Positions 24,901 through 36,231 of a stretch of DNA of 64,000 nt are shown here, piece after piece. How positions within the stretch are numbered: the stretch's first letter is position 1; each line of letters starts with the position of its first letter. Source of the stretch: Humulus lupulus. Lineage: Eukaryota > Streptophyta > Magnoliopsida > Rosales > Cannabaceae. The stretch spans positions 144,766,397 to 144,830,396 of the forward strand of contig NC_084800.1 in assembly GCF_963169125.1 (NCBI RefSeq). Direction: 5' to 3'. The translations under genes and the position numbers were made by a program. The notes beneath the pieces were generated by a model. That model was not told the DNA's origin and made no database searches. It saw only the letters and a list, made by a program, of their open reading frames with translations.

Positions 24901-25817
24901 GATTCGCTGTGGTTGCCCGAGGTCCTCCGGTCGAGCTAAAAATGATCTCGGCTCCTTGGCCATTTGCCGTTTGGGGAATAGATCCAGTGGGCGCCCTGCC
25001 CACCGGGAAGGGCGGGTTCCGTTACGCCATGGTAGCCATTGACTACTTCACCAAGTGGGCCGAAGCAGAGCCATTGGCGACAATAACATCGAAGAAAGTA
25101 CTCGACTTTGTGGTGAAAAGCATCATCTGTCGATTTGACCTACCTAAGAAGATCGTCTCCGACAACGGCACCCAATTTGACAGCGACCTGTTCACTGAAT
25201 TTTGTGAAAGGCACGGAATTGTGAAAAGCTTCTCGTCCGTGGCCTATCCCCAGGCGAACGGCCAGGTCGAGGCTGTGAACAAAACTCTAAAGGCAAGCCT
25301 CAAGAAGAGGCTGGATGAGGCAAAGGGGGTCTGGCCAGACCAGCTCCCCCAGGTCCTGTGGGCATACCGGACCTCACATCGGACTCCCACGGGTCACACT
25401 CCTTTCTCCCTAACCTTTGGGAGTGAAGCAGTCCTCCCCGTGGAGATTAAAGTTCTGTCGCATAGAGTCCAGTCCTACGACCAAGATCGGAACCACGAAC
25501 TCCTATGCCATTCCCTAGACCTAGTTGATGAAAGGCGGGAGGATTCACAACTCCAACTCGCCCATTATCAGCAAAAGATCACTCGCTACTTCAACACTAA
25601 GGTCAAAAAACGCGTCTTTAGCGTTGGCGATTTGCTCCTAAGGAGAGTTTTCCTGGCCGGAAAAGATCCCAAAGATGGGGTTTTGGGACCAAACTGGGAA
25701 GGACCATACCAGGTCATCGAAGTCATCAAGGAGGGAACTTATAAGTTAGCTCGACTTGATGGAGGGGCGATCCCGCGGACTTGGAATGCCATCCACTTAA
25801 AGAAATACTATCAATGA
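21961..25817 (+). pseudogene. pol: Element B pol: protease, reverse transcriptase, RNase H, integrase
   Basis: Same frame as gag. Protease: VLVDNGSSVNLLF at about residue 850, with Asn in place of the usual Thr/Ser of the D-T/S-G site. Reverse transcriptase: YVDDMLVKS, catalytic Asp pair at residues 1256-1257. RNase H: FVDGSS, Asp 1543, plus NNEAEYEAL. Integrase: zinc module from His 1761 (HEGFCGDHTGG ... KRCDKC), triad Asp 1831, Asp 1891, Glu 1927, then the C-terminal module ending AIHLKKYYQ. Stops: TGA 22278, TAA 23607, TAG 24078; otherwise intact with no frameshift. In element A's homologous protein the 24078 position is Gln. Without stops gag-pol would be 2108 residues. Confidence 0.92.
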
Positions 25818-26028
25818 TCCACTTGTAAGGCCTGGAGGGCCACTTTCTATGTATAAATAAGAATCGAATGTTTCTTTTTATTTGCAAGTGTGATTTTAAA
25901 AGTAACCACGAAAGACCCTTTCCCAGTTACTTGGGGGGCATATGGTACCTGGATATAACCAGGTCTCCTTAACGACTTAGGTGTTGACTCTTATCTATGG
26001 GTAAGGGTTAACGCGAACTAAGTCCTAT
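25818..26028 (+). other. Element B spacer after pol
   Basis: Non-coding. Contains TTGGGGGGCATATGG at 25932, which resembles the polypurine tract region, and from about 25945 a diverged half-copy of the 119-bp repeat that follows. Confidence 0.5.
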
Positions 26029-26503
26029 CCTGGTTTTAACCGGGTCATAAAACTTAGAAGTTAACTTAAATTTATTGACCGTGGTTCTTCTTAAAGAGCT
26101 CGGGATATGGATAAAAGTTAACACGAACTAAGTTTTCAAAATAAGTTCCTGGTTTTAACCGGGTCATACAACTTAGAAGTTAACTTAAATTTATTGATCG
26201 TGGTTCTTCTTAAAGAGCTCGGGATATGGATAAAAGTTAACACAAACTAAGTTTTCAAAATAAGTTCCTGGTTTTAACCGGGTCATAAAACTTAGAAGTT
26301 AACTTAAATTTATTGATCGTGGTTCTTCTTAAAGAGCTCGGGATATGGATAAAGTTAACACGAACTAAGTTTTCAAAATAAGTTCCTGGTTTTAACCGGG
26401 TCATAAAACTTGGAAGTTAACTTAAGTTTATTGGTCGTGGCTCTTTCTTAAAGAGCTCGGGATATAAATAACGGTTAGCATGAACTAAGCTTATACAAAT
26501 ATA
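26029..26503 (+). repeat. Tandem array, four copies of a ~119-bp unit
   Basis: CCTGGTTTTAACCGGGTCAT starts at 26029, 26148, 26267 and 26385, so the period is 119, 119 and 118. Each unit also holds GAAGTTAACTTAA and TTCTTAAAGAGCTCGGGATA. Copies 2 and 3 are nearly identical and copy 4 is more diverged. The unit contains a palindrome-like CCTGGTTTTAACCGGG. It lies where the plus-strand gag-pol and the minus-strand antisense gene converge. Tandem repeats at this position are known in the Tat lineage (Ogre/Retand-type). Confidence 0.9.
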
Positions 26504-26610
26504 TATATATAAGTTAAGATTGCCAAGTAAATCGTCTCGAGGTGAAAACACCTCATGAAAAGGTTACAAAGAAAATAAAAAATAATTAAAAATGCACAAA
26601 GAGAAGTGCC

Positions 26611-28700
26611 CTAAGCCCCATCAGCTGGTCCTTTGGAGGTCGCGGTCTCGTCCTGCTCCGCCGCGCCAGAGGCCTCCCCAGTCTCCGAGGGCGGTGCCTC
26701 TTTGTTTAGGCGGGCTTGGAGCTTCGGCAGCAAAAAAGCCCAGAGGTCCGGCGGCATAAAAGAGAAGTCAGCATCCGGGTTATGGGCCCAGCAGTGATAG
26801 AACAGGTCCTGCATGGACTGCTCCGAGATGGCCCGCTCGGCTTCCAAGGCGGCCTCCAGGGCGGTCTGGGCCTCGGTCTTCGCTGCCTCGAGATCTGTTC
26901 GCGAAGTGGCAAGGGAGGTTTTAAGTTCTCGGTTCTCGGAGCGGCTCCTCTCTAGCTCGGCCTTCGAAGCCGCCAGCGCGTCTTTCGCCGCCTGAGCTTC
27001 CTGAAGGGCGGCCTGGCGCTCAGCCTCCATCTCCTCGAGCTGAGCCTTGGTCTTGGCGATACCTCGATGAGCGGCAGCAATGCCCTGCAAGAAAGGAAGG
27101 ATAAGTTGGCTAAGTGGAAAAACAAGGCATTGTGTAAGTGTTACAGCTTTAAAAGAGTGGGGCAGATTACTTTTAGGGTCATGTCCAACGAAGACTCTAT
27201 GACTCGGACCGGGCTCGTTGCTTCGATAGCCCGGAGATCCTTCTCTTTGAGCTTGTAGAAGCGGCCGACGGCATAGCTCGCCGACTCATACACCGTCCCC
27301 CGGAATGCCTCTGGGATCTTTCCCAGATCCTGGGGGTCGACCGGGATGCGTACGTCCGGAGTCCCGACCTCCAGTACCACGTCCTGGGTGGCTGGTGGAG
27401 ACCGCTGGGGCGGCGAGGGCATGTGTCCTGCTCGGGCAGCAGGGAGGATTGCCCCCCCCGGCCTGGGACAGCGGGGTTTTTTCCTTCTCCTTAGCCGGCG
27501 ATTTGGTGGAGGTCCCGGCCGCACTCTTGGACTCCCGGAGCCTTTTCAACCTTGGCCCTGCTGGGGGATTCCCGCCGAAGACTACACCCCGCAGATTACC
27601 CCCAGGCTGAGACATCTCTTCTGCCAAAAACAAAAAAAAAACATGGTTATTACAAGTTAGCAATCATGCAGAGGTTAAAAGGAAAAAAGTATACGAATAT
27701 TAAGGGAGCCCTACCCTCCGAGCTGGAAGAGCCTAGGACAATTATCTCACGAACTGGCGCGGGTTCTAGGTCCGGCTCTGACTCGGGGCTGGACTCTTCT
27801 ACATACTGTCTAAACCCCAGAGCATAGGCACCCCTCTGAAGTGATGGCCATGTGCGTAAGTTGGTCCCATGCTCCTAAAAAAGGATCGACCTAAAAGCTA
27901 GGGTGTTATCTACTACTACGGTACCCCTAGGCCGGCTCTCTTGGTGATCCAGCACGAACCGGTCAACACAATGGAGCAGGAGTGTATTCAGGTCCGGGTC
28001 TCTCCCGTGACGATGGACGATCTGCCTAGGATTGAACCTAACCAGCCGGGGGTCTGCAGTGGCCCTATCTACATTCTTAAACAAATAAGGGTTACCTTGG
28101 CCGGAAGGACCCGCGGCTGCTCCGGTTTGGATCCTCTCCTCGTCCATCCCCTGAGCGACCTCCAAGGTCCTCTTTCTGTTCCTCACGAGCGGAACTTCAG
28201 CCGCCTCGTCCTCCTCATCTTCTTCTGCCGCAACCTCCTCCACTGTGATAGGCCTGGTGTCGCGGGCTGGGGGCGGCCCCCGAGGCCTCTTCAGGTTTAG
28301 AGTCTGGTTTGGGAAGATAAATTTGCAGAACACCATCGTCTCGTCCGTCACGAGCGCGCGGTAGTCCTTTTCACTGGGGGGCAAGCCCGCCAGTGTTTCA
28401 TATTGACCCCCGAGGGTCGCAGACTTCTCGGTCCTTGCGTAGATGGCTGCAAGGTTGGGTTGGAATCAGAATGGAATACGGGAGGAGCTAAAATTAAACA
28501 ACACTTAAAAGGCGAGCTAGGGTCAGGGTTCACTTACGAGGACGATTGAAGTAGTGGTGCTCACAGTTCCGGAACCCAGTTGACATGAAGAACTGGTCCT
28601 TGAAGTCATTTGGATGGCTTGGCATCACCGCCTTTCCTTTCTCTTGCTGGGAGATCGAGCTTCCCACGTTCTTCTGAGGCAGGTTCCTTTTTGGAGCCAT
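26611..28700 (-). pseudogene. Antisense, intron-containing gene of element B (N-terminal domain missing)
   Basis: Minus-strand exons inferred from splice sites: 28700-28538 (ATG, MAPKRNLPQKN), 28446-27715, 27620-27171, 27084-26611. Donors GTAAGT (28537) and GTAATC (27170) and T-rich ...GCAG acceptors are clear. Exon 1 has FFMSTGFRNCEHHYFN, which corresponds to the end of exon 1 in element A's gene, so the larger N-terminal domain with the LYVLYK motif is absent. Exon 2 is acidic (EEVAAEEDEEDEAAEV) with basic patches; exon 4 is an Ala/Glu coiled coil ending FYHCWAHNPDADFSFMPP, like element A's tail. TAG at 27875 and a frame change at the C run 27463-27470 (poly-G on this strand) break it. Function unknown. 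Confidence 0.7.
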
Positions 28701-29435
28701 CTGGTCGCCTATCGAACAAAAGAAAACACTTTAGAAAAGGCGACCCAAGCAGAAGGACGAAGCAATTATTATTTACACGAGCTGAGGTAAGCCCAGCCCG
28801 TGGAGAGTGGAACCACGCGGTTCAATGAACACGCGCATATGCTCCCAACAGATCCCAGGTTACTCGGAATTCGTGTGTCAGAGGGCTCAGAGTAAAAATT
28901 TGCCTTGGGGGGGGGGGGGGAAGTTCCAACAGGCAGAACGTTGCAAAACCGCTTTTGAAGCATATCCCCTAAGCTACCCGGTTTTGCACCCAAAATTCCT
29001 AAAGATCCTAACCAGAAATTGTTCCTGAAAAAGCATCTTGAAACCCATACTCTAAGGCGATTTCCTACAACAAGTGTGCCCTAGCCTAAAAGGGGCTGTC
29101 GCCCTCCTACCCACGCAACCCCGAGAACCCTTGCATGCGACTACAGTAAAAATTTTCACCTAAGCTACAGTGGCATGTTTTCAAAATGAACAGGGTCAGA
29201 AAACTTACAGTATATGGCTGGATGGAAAACGTGAGTGTTGCGTTGGTAGGAGCCTCGTCGATGCAGTAGCTTCCAAAGCTTTGGAGAAACTCTTGCACCT
29301 AAGCTTCTTGAACAAGGAAAATGGTGGCAGTAGAGTCGAGGGTTTCGTTCTTCTGAAAGTCAGAGAAGGAAGAAGGAAAGAGATTTGGGAAATTTCTGAA
29401 TGAAGGGGTGGTCCGTGCGTAGGATGGCCGCCCCC

Positions 29436-29461
29436 TTTTTATATAAGGGAAGGATCACGTG
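29436..29461 (-). promoter_or_regulatory. TATA box and G-box for the antisense gene of element B
   Basis: On the minus strand TATATAAAAA (29445-29436) is a good plant TATA box. A palindromic CACGTG (29456-29461), the core bound by plant bZIP/bHLH factors, is 11 bases upstream. About 735 bases separate it from the coding start, room for a spliced leader as in element A. A 13-base G run (about 28906-28918) lies between. Inferred from motif and position. Confidence 0.55.
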
Positions 29462-29697
29462 AAGAAGGCTCTTGGATGGCCCTAGTGAGGGATCCGAGGC
29501 CTTCCACTCGAAATGTGAAACGACGGCTAGGCAATAGGCTAGGCCATTAAATGCGGTTCTCGTAAAACGTACCGTCACCACCCACGGCGTTCCACGTATC
29601 AGACGCCTGCGCAAAAAGTGGAATGTGAAGGGTTGTAGGGAAGTCTAAAAGCCCCTACTGTGGTCTTCTATATATGACGTCATACACCACGAGCAGG

Positions 29698-29712
29698 AGC
29701 TTGGGGGGCAGA
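29698..29712 (+). other. Element B polypurine tract
   Basis: GAGCTTGGGGGGCAGA abuts the 3' LTR start (TGTACACC at 29713). This purine run primes plus-strand cDNA synthesis in LTR retrotransposons, and its place marks the LTR boundary. Confidence 0.85.
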
Positions 29713-30482
29713 TGTACACCCTGGATTTCCCACGGGCTGATTAGCAGGTCGAGCCTCGGACTAATCAAGGTTAGTCCGAGGACTTCCCCAGGTCAGAGAT
29801 TTTGTTTTCCAGGTCGTACCCACTTGGCTCGAGGTATCCTCAAGAACTCGCCAATGCTGCCCAAGACTGGGGGAAGGAGTCCTTAAGGCCGAAGGTTGGG
29901 TCAGTGAAGCAGCTCGTTGTGCGAGCTGCTTCTCGTGGATCTCTGACCCTTTGTAAAGTCAACACACGCAAGATAAACGTGCCTATATCTGACATCACAT
30001 GTCCGATATCTCCCTGACTTCCCGGGCACGCATCAGGAACGTGCGCATTCAGACATCCACGGCTGGGTTGGGCCGTGCGGCCCATTATCTCCTTACATAC
30101 TGATTAGACCACACTTATGTGTCAGGTTTAGGAATTAATCATAAATGTTACAGAGTTGATATGACAAATGTTAAGGTCACGTGATGACCTCCCTACCAAC
30201 TTCCAGGTGCCTTCTCCTATAAATATGGGGACCTTGGGAGTTTATAGGGGTTGGAGAAAATAGTCTCGGAAGAGCCATATACTTTGTAAACCAAATACCC
30301 AAAATACATCAATAATATTGACTAGTGGAGTAGAAGGATTTTAACCTTTGAACCACTTAAAAACGTGTCTTGAGTCACATAGTTCATTCTCTAAGATTTC
30401 ATATCTGTGACGGTTTTACTTTCAGCACTAGTCCCTTTCTCTTCTTCTCTTAATTACATGTTGGCGAAGAACCGCGTCAACA
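29713..30482 (+). repeat. Element B 3' LTR
   Basis: 770 bp, the same length as the 5' LTR, with about 13 substitutions and no indel by eye. TATA box copy at 30218. Followed by ACCAG (30483-30487), the right target-site copy. Confidence 0.95.
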
Positions 30483-33360
30483 ACCAGTATATACCTAGCG
30501 GCCTGCCTTTGCAGAGTTCTGGCTTTGTTTCTATCTGTTGGCAGTGTGCCATTCGTCAGATATTCCAAGTATGGCGCCATCCACGTATCTTCTACACGAA
30601 TCTCCATATTGGCTTCGGCCGCTTCTATGCTTGGCTTACTCAGTCTTTCTACTGGAACTATGTTCAAGGTATCAGCATCCTTTGCGCTTGCAAGTTTAGC
30701 CAAGGCGTCTGCATTCGAATTCTGGTCTCGTGGAATTTGCTGTAGGGTGTATTTTGTGAACTGGGCTAGCAAATCTTTTGTTTTATTCAGGTAGGCCATC
30801 ATCTTTAGGCCTCGCGCTTGATATTCCCCCAGGATTTGATTCACGACTAGCTGAGAATCACTGTAAATATCAAGCGTCTTTATGCTCATGTCTCTTGCCA
30901 TTCTCAATCCAGCTAGGAGTGCTTCGTATTCTGCTTCATTGTTTGACGCCGCGAAGTCGAACCTGATTGCGCAGTGAAATCGATGCCCTTCCGGCGTTAC
31001 CAATATCACTCCCGCTCCAGCGTGGGATTTGTTAGATGAACCATCTGTGAATAGTTTCCACGAAGGAGTCTTGTCTTGGGGCATGGGCGCTTCAGGCTAT
31101 TCGCACTGCTCACCGCCTGGGAGTTCGGTGAACTCCGCGACGAGATCGGCCAAGATTTGTCCCTTTATTGCTGCTTGGGGTGAATAAGTTACATCGAACT
31201 GCCCTAGTTCGACTGCCCATTTTAACAATCTTCCAGCCGCCTCAGGTTTTTGGAGGACTTGCCGAAGGGGCTAGTCGGTTAAAACTGTAATAGGATGGGC
31301 TTGGAAGTAAGGACGCAACTTCCTAGAGGCTAGAATTAAGCAATATGCTAACCTTTCAATTGGCGGATACCTTAATTCTGCTCCAACCAGCCGTTTGCTG
31401 ATATAGTAGACTGCTTTCTGTATGCCTTCTTCTTCCCGTACTAGTACCGCACTAGCAGCAACTTCAGTAATCGCCAGGTAGATAAACAAAGTTTCTCCTT
31501 CGACTGGCTTTGACAAGATGGGAGGTTGCGCCAGATGAGTTTTTAAGGCCTGGAATGCCTGCTCACAGTCTCCCGTCCATTCAAACTTCTTATTGCCCCT
31601 GAGTATATTGAAGAAAGGGACACATTTGTCAGTTGATTTGGAGATGAATCTACTCAGGGCAGCGATCCTTCCGGTCAAACTTTGTACATCTTTGATTTTC
31701 TCCGGTGACTTCATGTCGATCAGGGCTTTTATCTTATCAGGGTTGGCCTCGATTCCTCTTGAATTTACTATAAACCCTAAAAAATTCCCTGATCCGACTC
31801 CAAAGGAACATTTGAGGGGATTCAACTTCATCTGGTACTTGCTTAGCACATTGAAGCATTCTTGCAGATCACTCACATGTCCATCTGCCTTCTTAGACTT
31901 TACCAGCATGTCATCCACATATACCTCCATGTTTGCACCGATCAGATCCTTAAACATGTGGTTGACTAGCCGTTGGTAAGTCGCACCTGCGTTTTTCAGT
32001 CCGAAGGGCATTACTTTGTAACAATATAAGCCCGTATCGGTCCGAAAGCTGGTGTGATCCTCGTCAGGGGGATGCATGCTGATCTGGTTGTAGCCTGAAT
32101 ATGCATCCATGAACGAGAGGATCTCATGTCCTGCAGTTGCATCGACCAACTAGTCGATCCTTGGGAGTGGGAAGCAGTCCTTTGGGCAGGCTTTATTGAG
32201 GTCCGTAAAATCCACACAGGTACGCCACTTGCCGTTAGGCTTGGGGACCAGTACCGGATTCGAGACCCACGAGGGATAAAACGCTACCCTGATGAATCCA
32301 TTCTCCTTAAGTCTTTCGACTTCTTCTTTCAGAGCTCTTGATCTATCTTTATCGAGCAACCTTCTCTTTTGTTGCACGGGCGGAAAGGTTTTGTCTATGT
32401 TCAGGACATGGCTGATTACTGCAGGACCTATCCCTACCATGTCTTTGTGTGACCAGGCGAAAACCTACTGGTTCTTTCGCAAGAATTCCACCAGCGCTTG
32501 CTTTATAGTAGGCTCTAAGTTCTTCCCAACCTGCACGACTCTGGTCGGGTCTTTTCTGTCGAGTTGGACCTCCTCCAAGTCCTCGACGGGTCCAACATTT
32601 TCTTCAAAATACCCAAAGCGAGGATCCAAATCTCCATCCTCACTTTGGGCAACACCCTATTTGGTGGCTTCTCCACTGGATTGGGCTTGCGTGTCTATTG
32701 CCATCTGCAATCGATCTGGGGTAGGGCTCCTCGACGTCCCACTCTTCGCCTTTGTGATCGAGGCGTTGTAGCACTCCCTGGCTTCCCTTTGGTTCCCTAC
32801 GACGCGTCCTATCCCCGCGTCCGTTGGGAATTTCATGGCTAAGTGCCACATAGAGATGACAGCCCGTAGATCAACCAGTATGGGCCTTCCAATAACGGCG
32901 TTGTATGCCGAAGGGCAATCAACCACTACAAAAGTGGTGAGTAATGTCCTTGTTGCAGGTGTTGTACCCGTCGTTATTGGAAGCTTGACCATTCCGGCTG
33001 GGGCGAGTCCTTCTCCAGAGAAGCCGTATATGGTTTGATTGCAGGGCTCCAAGTATTTTACGGACAACTTCATGCGTTCCAGTGTTGATTTATACAGGAT
33101 GTTCACTGAACTTCCTGTATCGACCAGTACCCTTTTTACCATCATGTTGGCCATTTGGATGTCCACAACCAGCGGATCGGAATGTGGGAATCGAACGTGC
33201 CGGGCATCGCCATCAGAGAAGGTTATCTCACCCTCCTCTGACCGAGCCTTTTTTGGTGCACGGTCCTCCATTGCCATCATCTCGATGTCCTGGTCGTGAC
33301 GTAGATTCCGAGCATATCGTTCTCTGGCCTTTCCGCTATTTCCCGCGAGGTGCGGGCCTC
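30483..33360 (-). pseudogene. pol: Element A pol, first part: protease, reverse transcriptase, RNase H
   Basis: Minus strand, same frame as gag. Protease RVLVDTGSSVNILY (catalytic Asp codon at 33121-33119, about residue 823). Reverse transcriptase with YVDDMLVKS (Asp pair from 31915, about residue 1225), then FLGFIVNSRGIEANPDKI. RNase H FTDGSS (Asp codon from 31045) and NNEAEYEALLAGL. In-frame stops: 32657-32659, 32465-32467, 32150-32152, 31271-31273, 31097-31099, all TAG; at 32150 and 31271 element B has Gln. The coding sequence breaks off at 30483 at RYILV because element B is inserted, and resumes at 18660. Confidence 0.9.
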
Positions 33361-35587
33361 CACAGATGGTTAAGAGTGTTCCGGCCACAGGGGCAGGCTG
33401 TAATGGTGGCGAGCGTTGGCGTGTAGACGCCTGCTCGTTGCTACCTGGAGCTTCTCGTTGGGAAGTTCCCGAGGCCCGTACGTACCTTCTCAAGTGTCCT
33501 TGTCTAATAAGGAACTCGATTTCGTCTTTTAACTGGTTGCATTCGTTAGTGTCATGTCCGTAGTCGTTATGGTAACGACAGAACTTGGTGGTGTCTCTTT
33601 TCGAAATGTCTTTTCGAATGGGTCCTGGTTTCTTGTAAGGCACACTAGAGCTTGTGGCCTGATAAACCTCTCCCCGAGACTCGACGAAGGCAGTGTAGTT
33701 ATTGAACCTAGGTTCATAACGATTACCCTTGGCTCGTTTGTTGTCGGAGGTGGAAGGCTCGTTATACGGCCGTTTCCCACCATTTTTGCCATTACCGTTG
33801 CCGTTTTTGTGGCCTTTTTCGTTGCCATTAGGTTTGGAACCATTGGCAGGCTCAGCAGCCTTCTTACCCTTGTTTGAGGGTTTCCCATCATCAGCAATGG
33901 CTTCCTCGAGCTTGATGTAACGATCAGCTCGGTCCAAGAACTCCTGGGTCGTTTTAACTCCTTCCTTTCGGAGACTCTTCTAGAGGGGAGAGCAACGCTT
34001 TACCCCTGCGGTAATGGCCATCATCTTGCCTTCGTCTCCTACCGTTTTCGCTCCAGCCGCCACTCGCATAAAGCGCTGGACGTAATCCTTCACTGACTCT
34101 CCGTCCTCCTGGCGAATCTCGACTAGCTGGTTTACTTCGGTTGGGTGCACACGACCCGCATAGAACTGCCCGTAGAATTCCCTTACAAACATTTCCCAAG
34201 AAACTATGCTTGCAGGCGGGAACTTAAAAAACCACTCCTGCGCTGCTTCCGAAAGTGTTGCAGGGAAGATCCTGCACCGAGCGTCTTCGGACACTTTCTG
34301 AATGTCCATCTGAATTTCAAATTTATTTACATGCGAGACTGGGTCCCCATATCCATCAAAGTTTGGGAGCGTAGGCATTTTGAACTTGCTGGGAGTTTCA
34401 GCGTTAGCTATCCTCTGGACGAAAGGAGTCCCTTTCCTCCTGTCGTGGTCGATATAAGAAGTTCTTCCTCCGACTAGCTGCTGCACAGCCTGATTGAGTG
34501 CGTCTATCTGGGCTTGCACTACGACAGGAATTGCGGTGGCCTCTGTGGCTGGGGGGAGGTTTTCGCCGTGCCTCTCACAACGATCGTTGAGTACATCTCT
34601 CAGGTCCTCTTCTCTTCTTCGCTGCTCGCTACCTCCGAGCCAGTTGAAGACATTATTTTGTCTGGGCTGCCCCCCAACATCTTGTCTATTTGGCTGGTCA
34701 CCTTGAGGTACTTGGCTCCTGCCTTTACCTCTTTCTCCATTCCTCCCATCAGCATTTCCCTTGCCTGAGTCGGCCTCATTGTATCCGTGGCCATCTCTGA
34801 ACCTTGACTGGCTGTGGTGAGACTGACTGTTCCCCCTATTCCCGTCTCTGGCAGAAATGCCCCGAGCGTTAGAGGGTGGCTTGCGCTGGTCGCGGTGTCC
34901 CCGTGCATTATCATGCCGTGGGGTTCCACGGACCGCAGAGCCTAGCTCCGAGTACCTCCTGTTACCAGGAGGGTATTGGCCTCTGTTCGCTTGGTTTGGC
35001 CCATCGTTCTCATGGCGTCTAGGACTACGAGGCTGACGCTCGGCCCTATTCTGCCTTTGCTGCGGGGGATTACCCCGAGCAGCTTGGGATGGTTGATTTG
35101 CCTCAGGGTCCAACGGGACATCGTCATGAGGTGTCTGAGGCTGTTCGGGCCTTTGAGGACTTGAAGGCTGAATTGGTGGGCTAGGATTGGGACCCCTCTG
35201 GGGTGGTCCATTCGCGGGTTGGTCAGGCTGCGAGGCAGGTGCGGCTTGATTTCTAGCCAACAGCAAGGCTGCTTCGAGGGCGGCCATGGCTTCGGTCTGG
35301 CGTCGATCCACCTCCGCCTGTCTCTCGCTCAACTCCGCACGCTGCCGATCAATCTCCTGCTGCTGCCGCGCCATAACTTCTGCGGCAGTTTCTTGATTGG
35401 CCTTCAGACTAGCCAATTCTTCCTGCAACGCGCCCAGGGTGCTCTTCAGCGTCGCATCGCCCATTTCCTCCTCTTCAAAATCTAGTTGCGGCTCATCTTC
35501 CGCCATGCTTGCAGGGGGAGGAGGAGGTGGTGGATTCGACGGTGTAGCGGCGGTTGCCTGCCCAGTTTTCCTTCCTGCTTTCGCCAT
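33361..35587 (-). pseudogene. gag: Element A gag
   Basis: Start chosen at ATG 35587 (MAKAGRKTGQ) because the codons above it offer only TTG. About 400 residues of Arg/Gln/Asn/Pro-rich sequence with a Gln/Glu coiled-coil stretch (EVMARQQQEIDRQRAEL) come first. The Retrotrans_gag core follows (FKMPTLPNFDGYGDP, then RIFPATLSEAAQEWF), and then KFCRYHNDYGHDTNEC, the Tat-type nucleocapsid-like motif. One TAG at 33980-33982 stands where element B has Trp. Continues in frame into pol. Confidence 0.88.
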
Positions 35588-35635
35588 TGGTTTTCTTAAC
35601 AGCAACAAATCAATCTCTCAATGAAAGCACCAAAA

Positions 35636-36231
35636 TGTTGACCCAAGATTTGGCCAACTGACGCGGAGTCAAAACGTGATTGATATGGACGAATGTATAG
35701 AGAAGAACGCAATGACAAAAGTAAAGGAAACACAGTAATTTATAGTGGTTCGGCCCCAGGATCTGGTAATGACCTACGTCCACTTAGGATAATATTGATA
35801 TAAAATCAGAGGGGTGATCAAAGAACCAGGGTTCAATGAGTTTCACTCTTCTGTAAGGAACAATACAGATTTACTTGGAGAATTACTCTCGTTTCCTATG
35901 ATTCAAAAGCTAAAAAAAAAAGGTCCCCATTCCTTGAGCCATCTCCTCTTATTTATAGGCTCAAGGAGGGTCACAAGAGATTGTTACATATATTCTTCCC
36001 TGAATAATCGAATATCCAAAAGATTGTATGAGATAACTTCGGGATTCATAAAGATCTTCCCATAAATGTTGCCTTGTACGCGGAACTACCAAACAGACTG
36101 GTCGCGGGTAAGACAGGCTTATCCCGCTTCTATTGTGTCTCCTGGTCGATACTCTAGCAGACGCTTCCAGGTATCAACCACGTGTCAAGAGATTATTCGC
36201 CACGTCACCGGTGCTAATTTATTGGATAACA
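35636..36231 (-). repeat. Element A 5' LTR
   Basis: 596 bp and about nine differences from the 3' LTR, one an extra A in an A run. On the minus strand it is followed by TTTTGGTGCTTTCATTGAGAG (35635-35615), the primer-site region. Its outer flank GCAGT (36232-36236) is not the partner of ACTAT (12739-12743). Confidence 0.92.

Larger units (their letters stand above)
18666..30482 (+). mobile_element. Element B: Tat-lineage Ty3/gypsy retrotransposon with antisense gene, nested in element A
   Basis: Complete 11.8-kb element: two 770-bp LTRs, a perfect 5-bp ACCAG duplication, primer site region, gag-pol in one plus-strand frame (19491-25817), a tandem-repeat spacer, a minus-strand intron-containing gene (26611-28700), and a polypurine tract. 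The LTRs differ at about 13 of 770 positions by eye (about 1.7%), similar to element A. Five in-frame stops and damage in the antisense gene make it non-autonomous now. The protein is related to that of element A, but the LTR family is different. Confidence 0.95.
12744..36231 (-). mobile_element. Element A: Tat-lineage Ty3/gypsy retrotransposon with antisense gene, containing nested element B
   Basis: Two LTRs of 595 and 596 bp (12744-13338 and 35636-36231) flank gag-pol on the minus strand and an intron-containing gene on the plus strand. Without element B (18666-30482) and one target copy, the element is about 11.7 kb. Order along the minus strand: 5' LTR, gag, protease, RT, RNase H, integrase, non-coding spacer, antisense gene, polypurine tract, 3' LTR. 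The LTRs differ at about nine places by eye (about 1.5%), so insertion is recent. gag-pol stays in one frame throughout and is broken by seven stops. The outer flanks ACTAT and GCAGT do not match each other, but they match the flanks of the inverted LTR at 38021 (see Findings). Confidence 0.9.

Noticed and set aside
26029..26503. Array of regularly spaced repeats, considered as CRISPR-like
   Set aside because: The units are contiguous, about 119 bp long, with no unique spacers, and lie in a plant retrotransposon.
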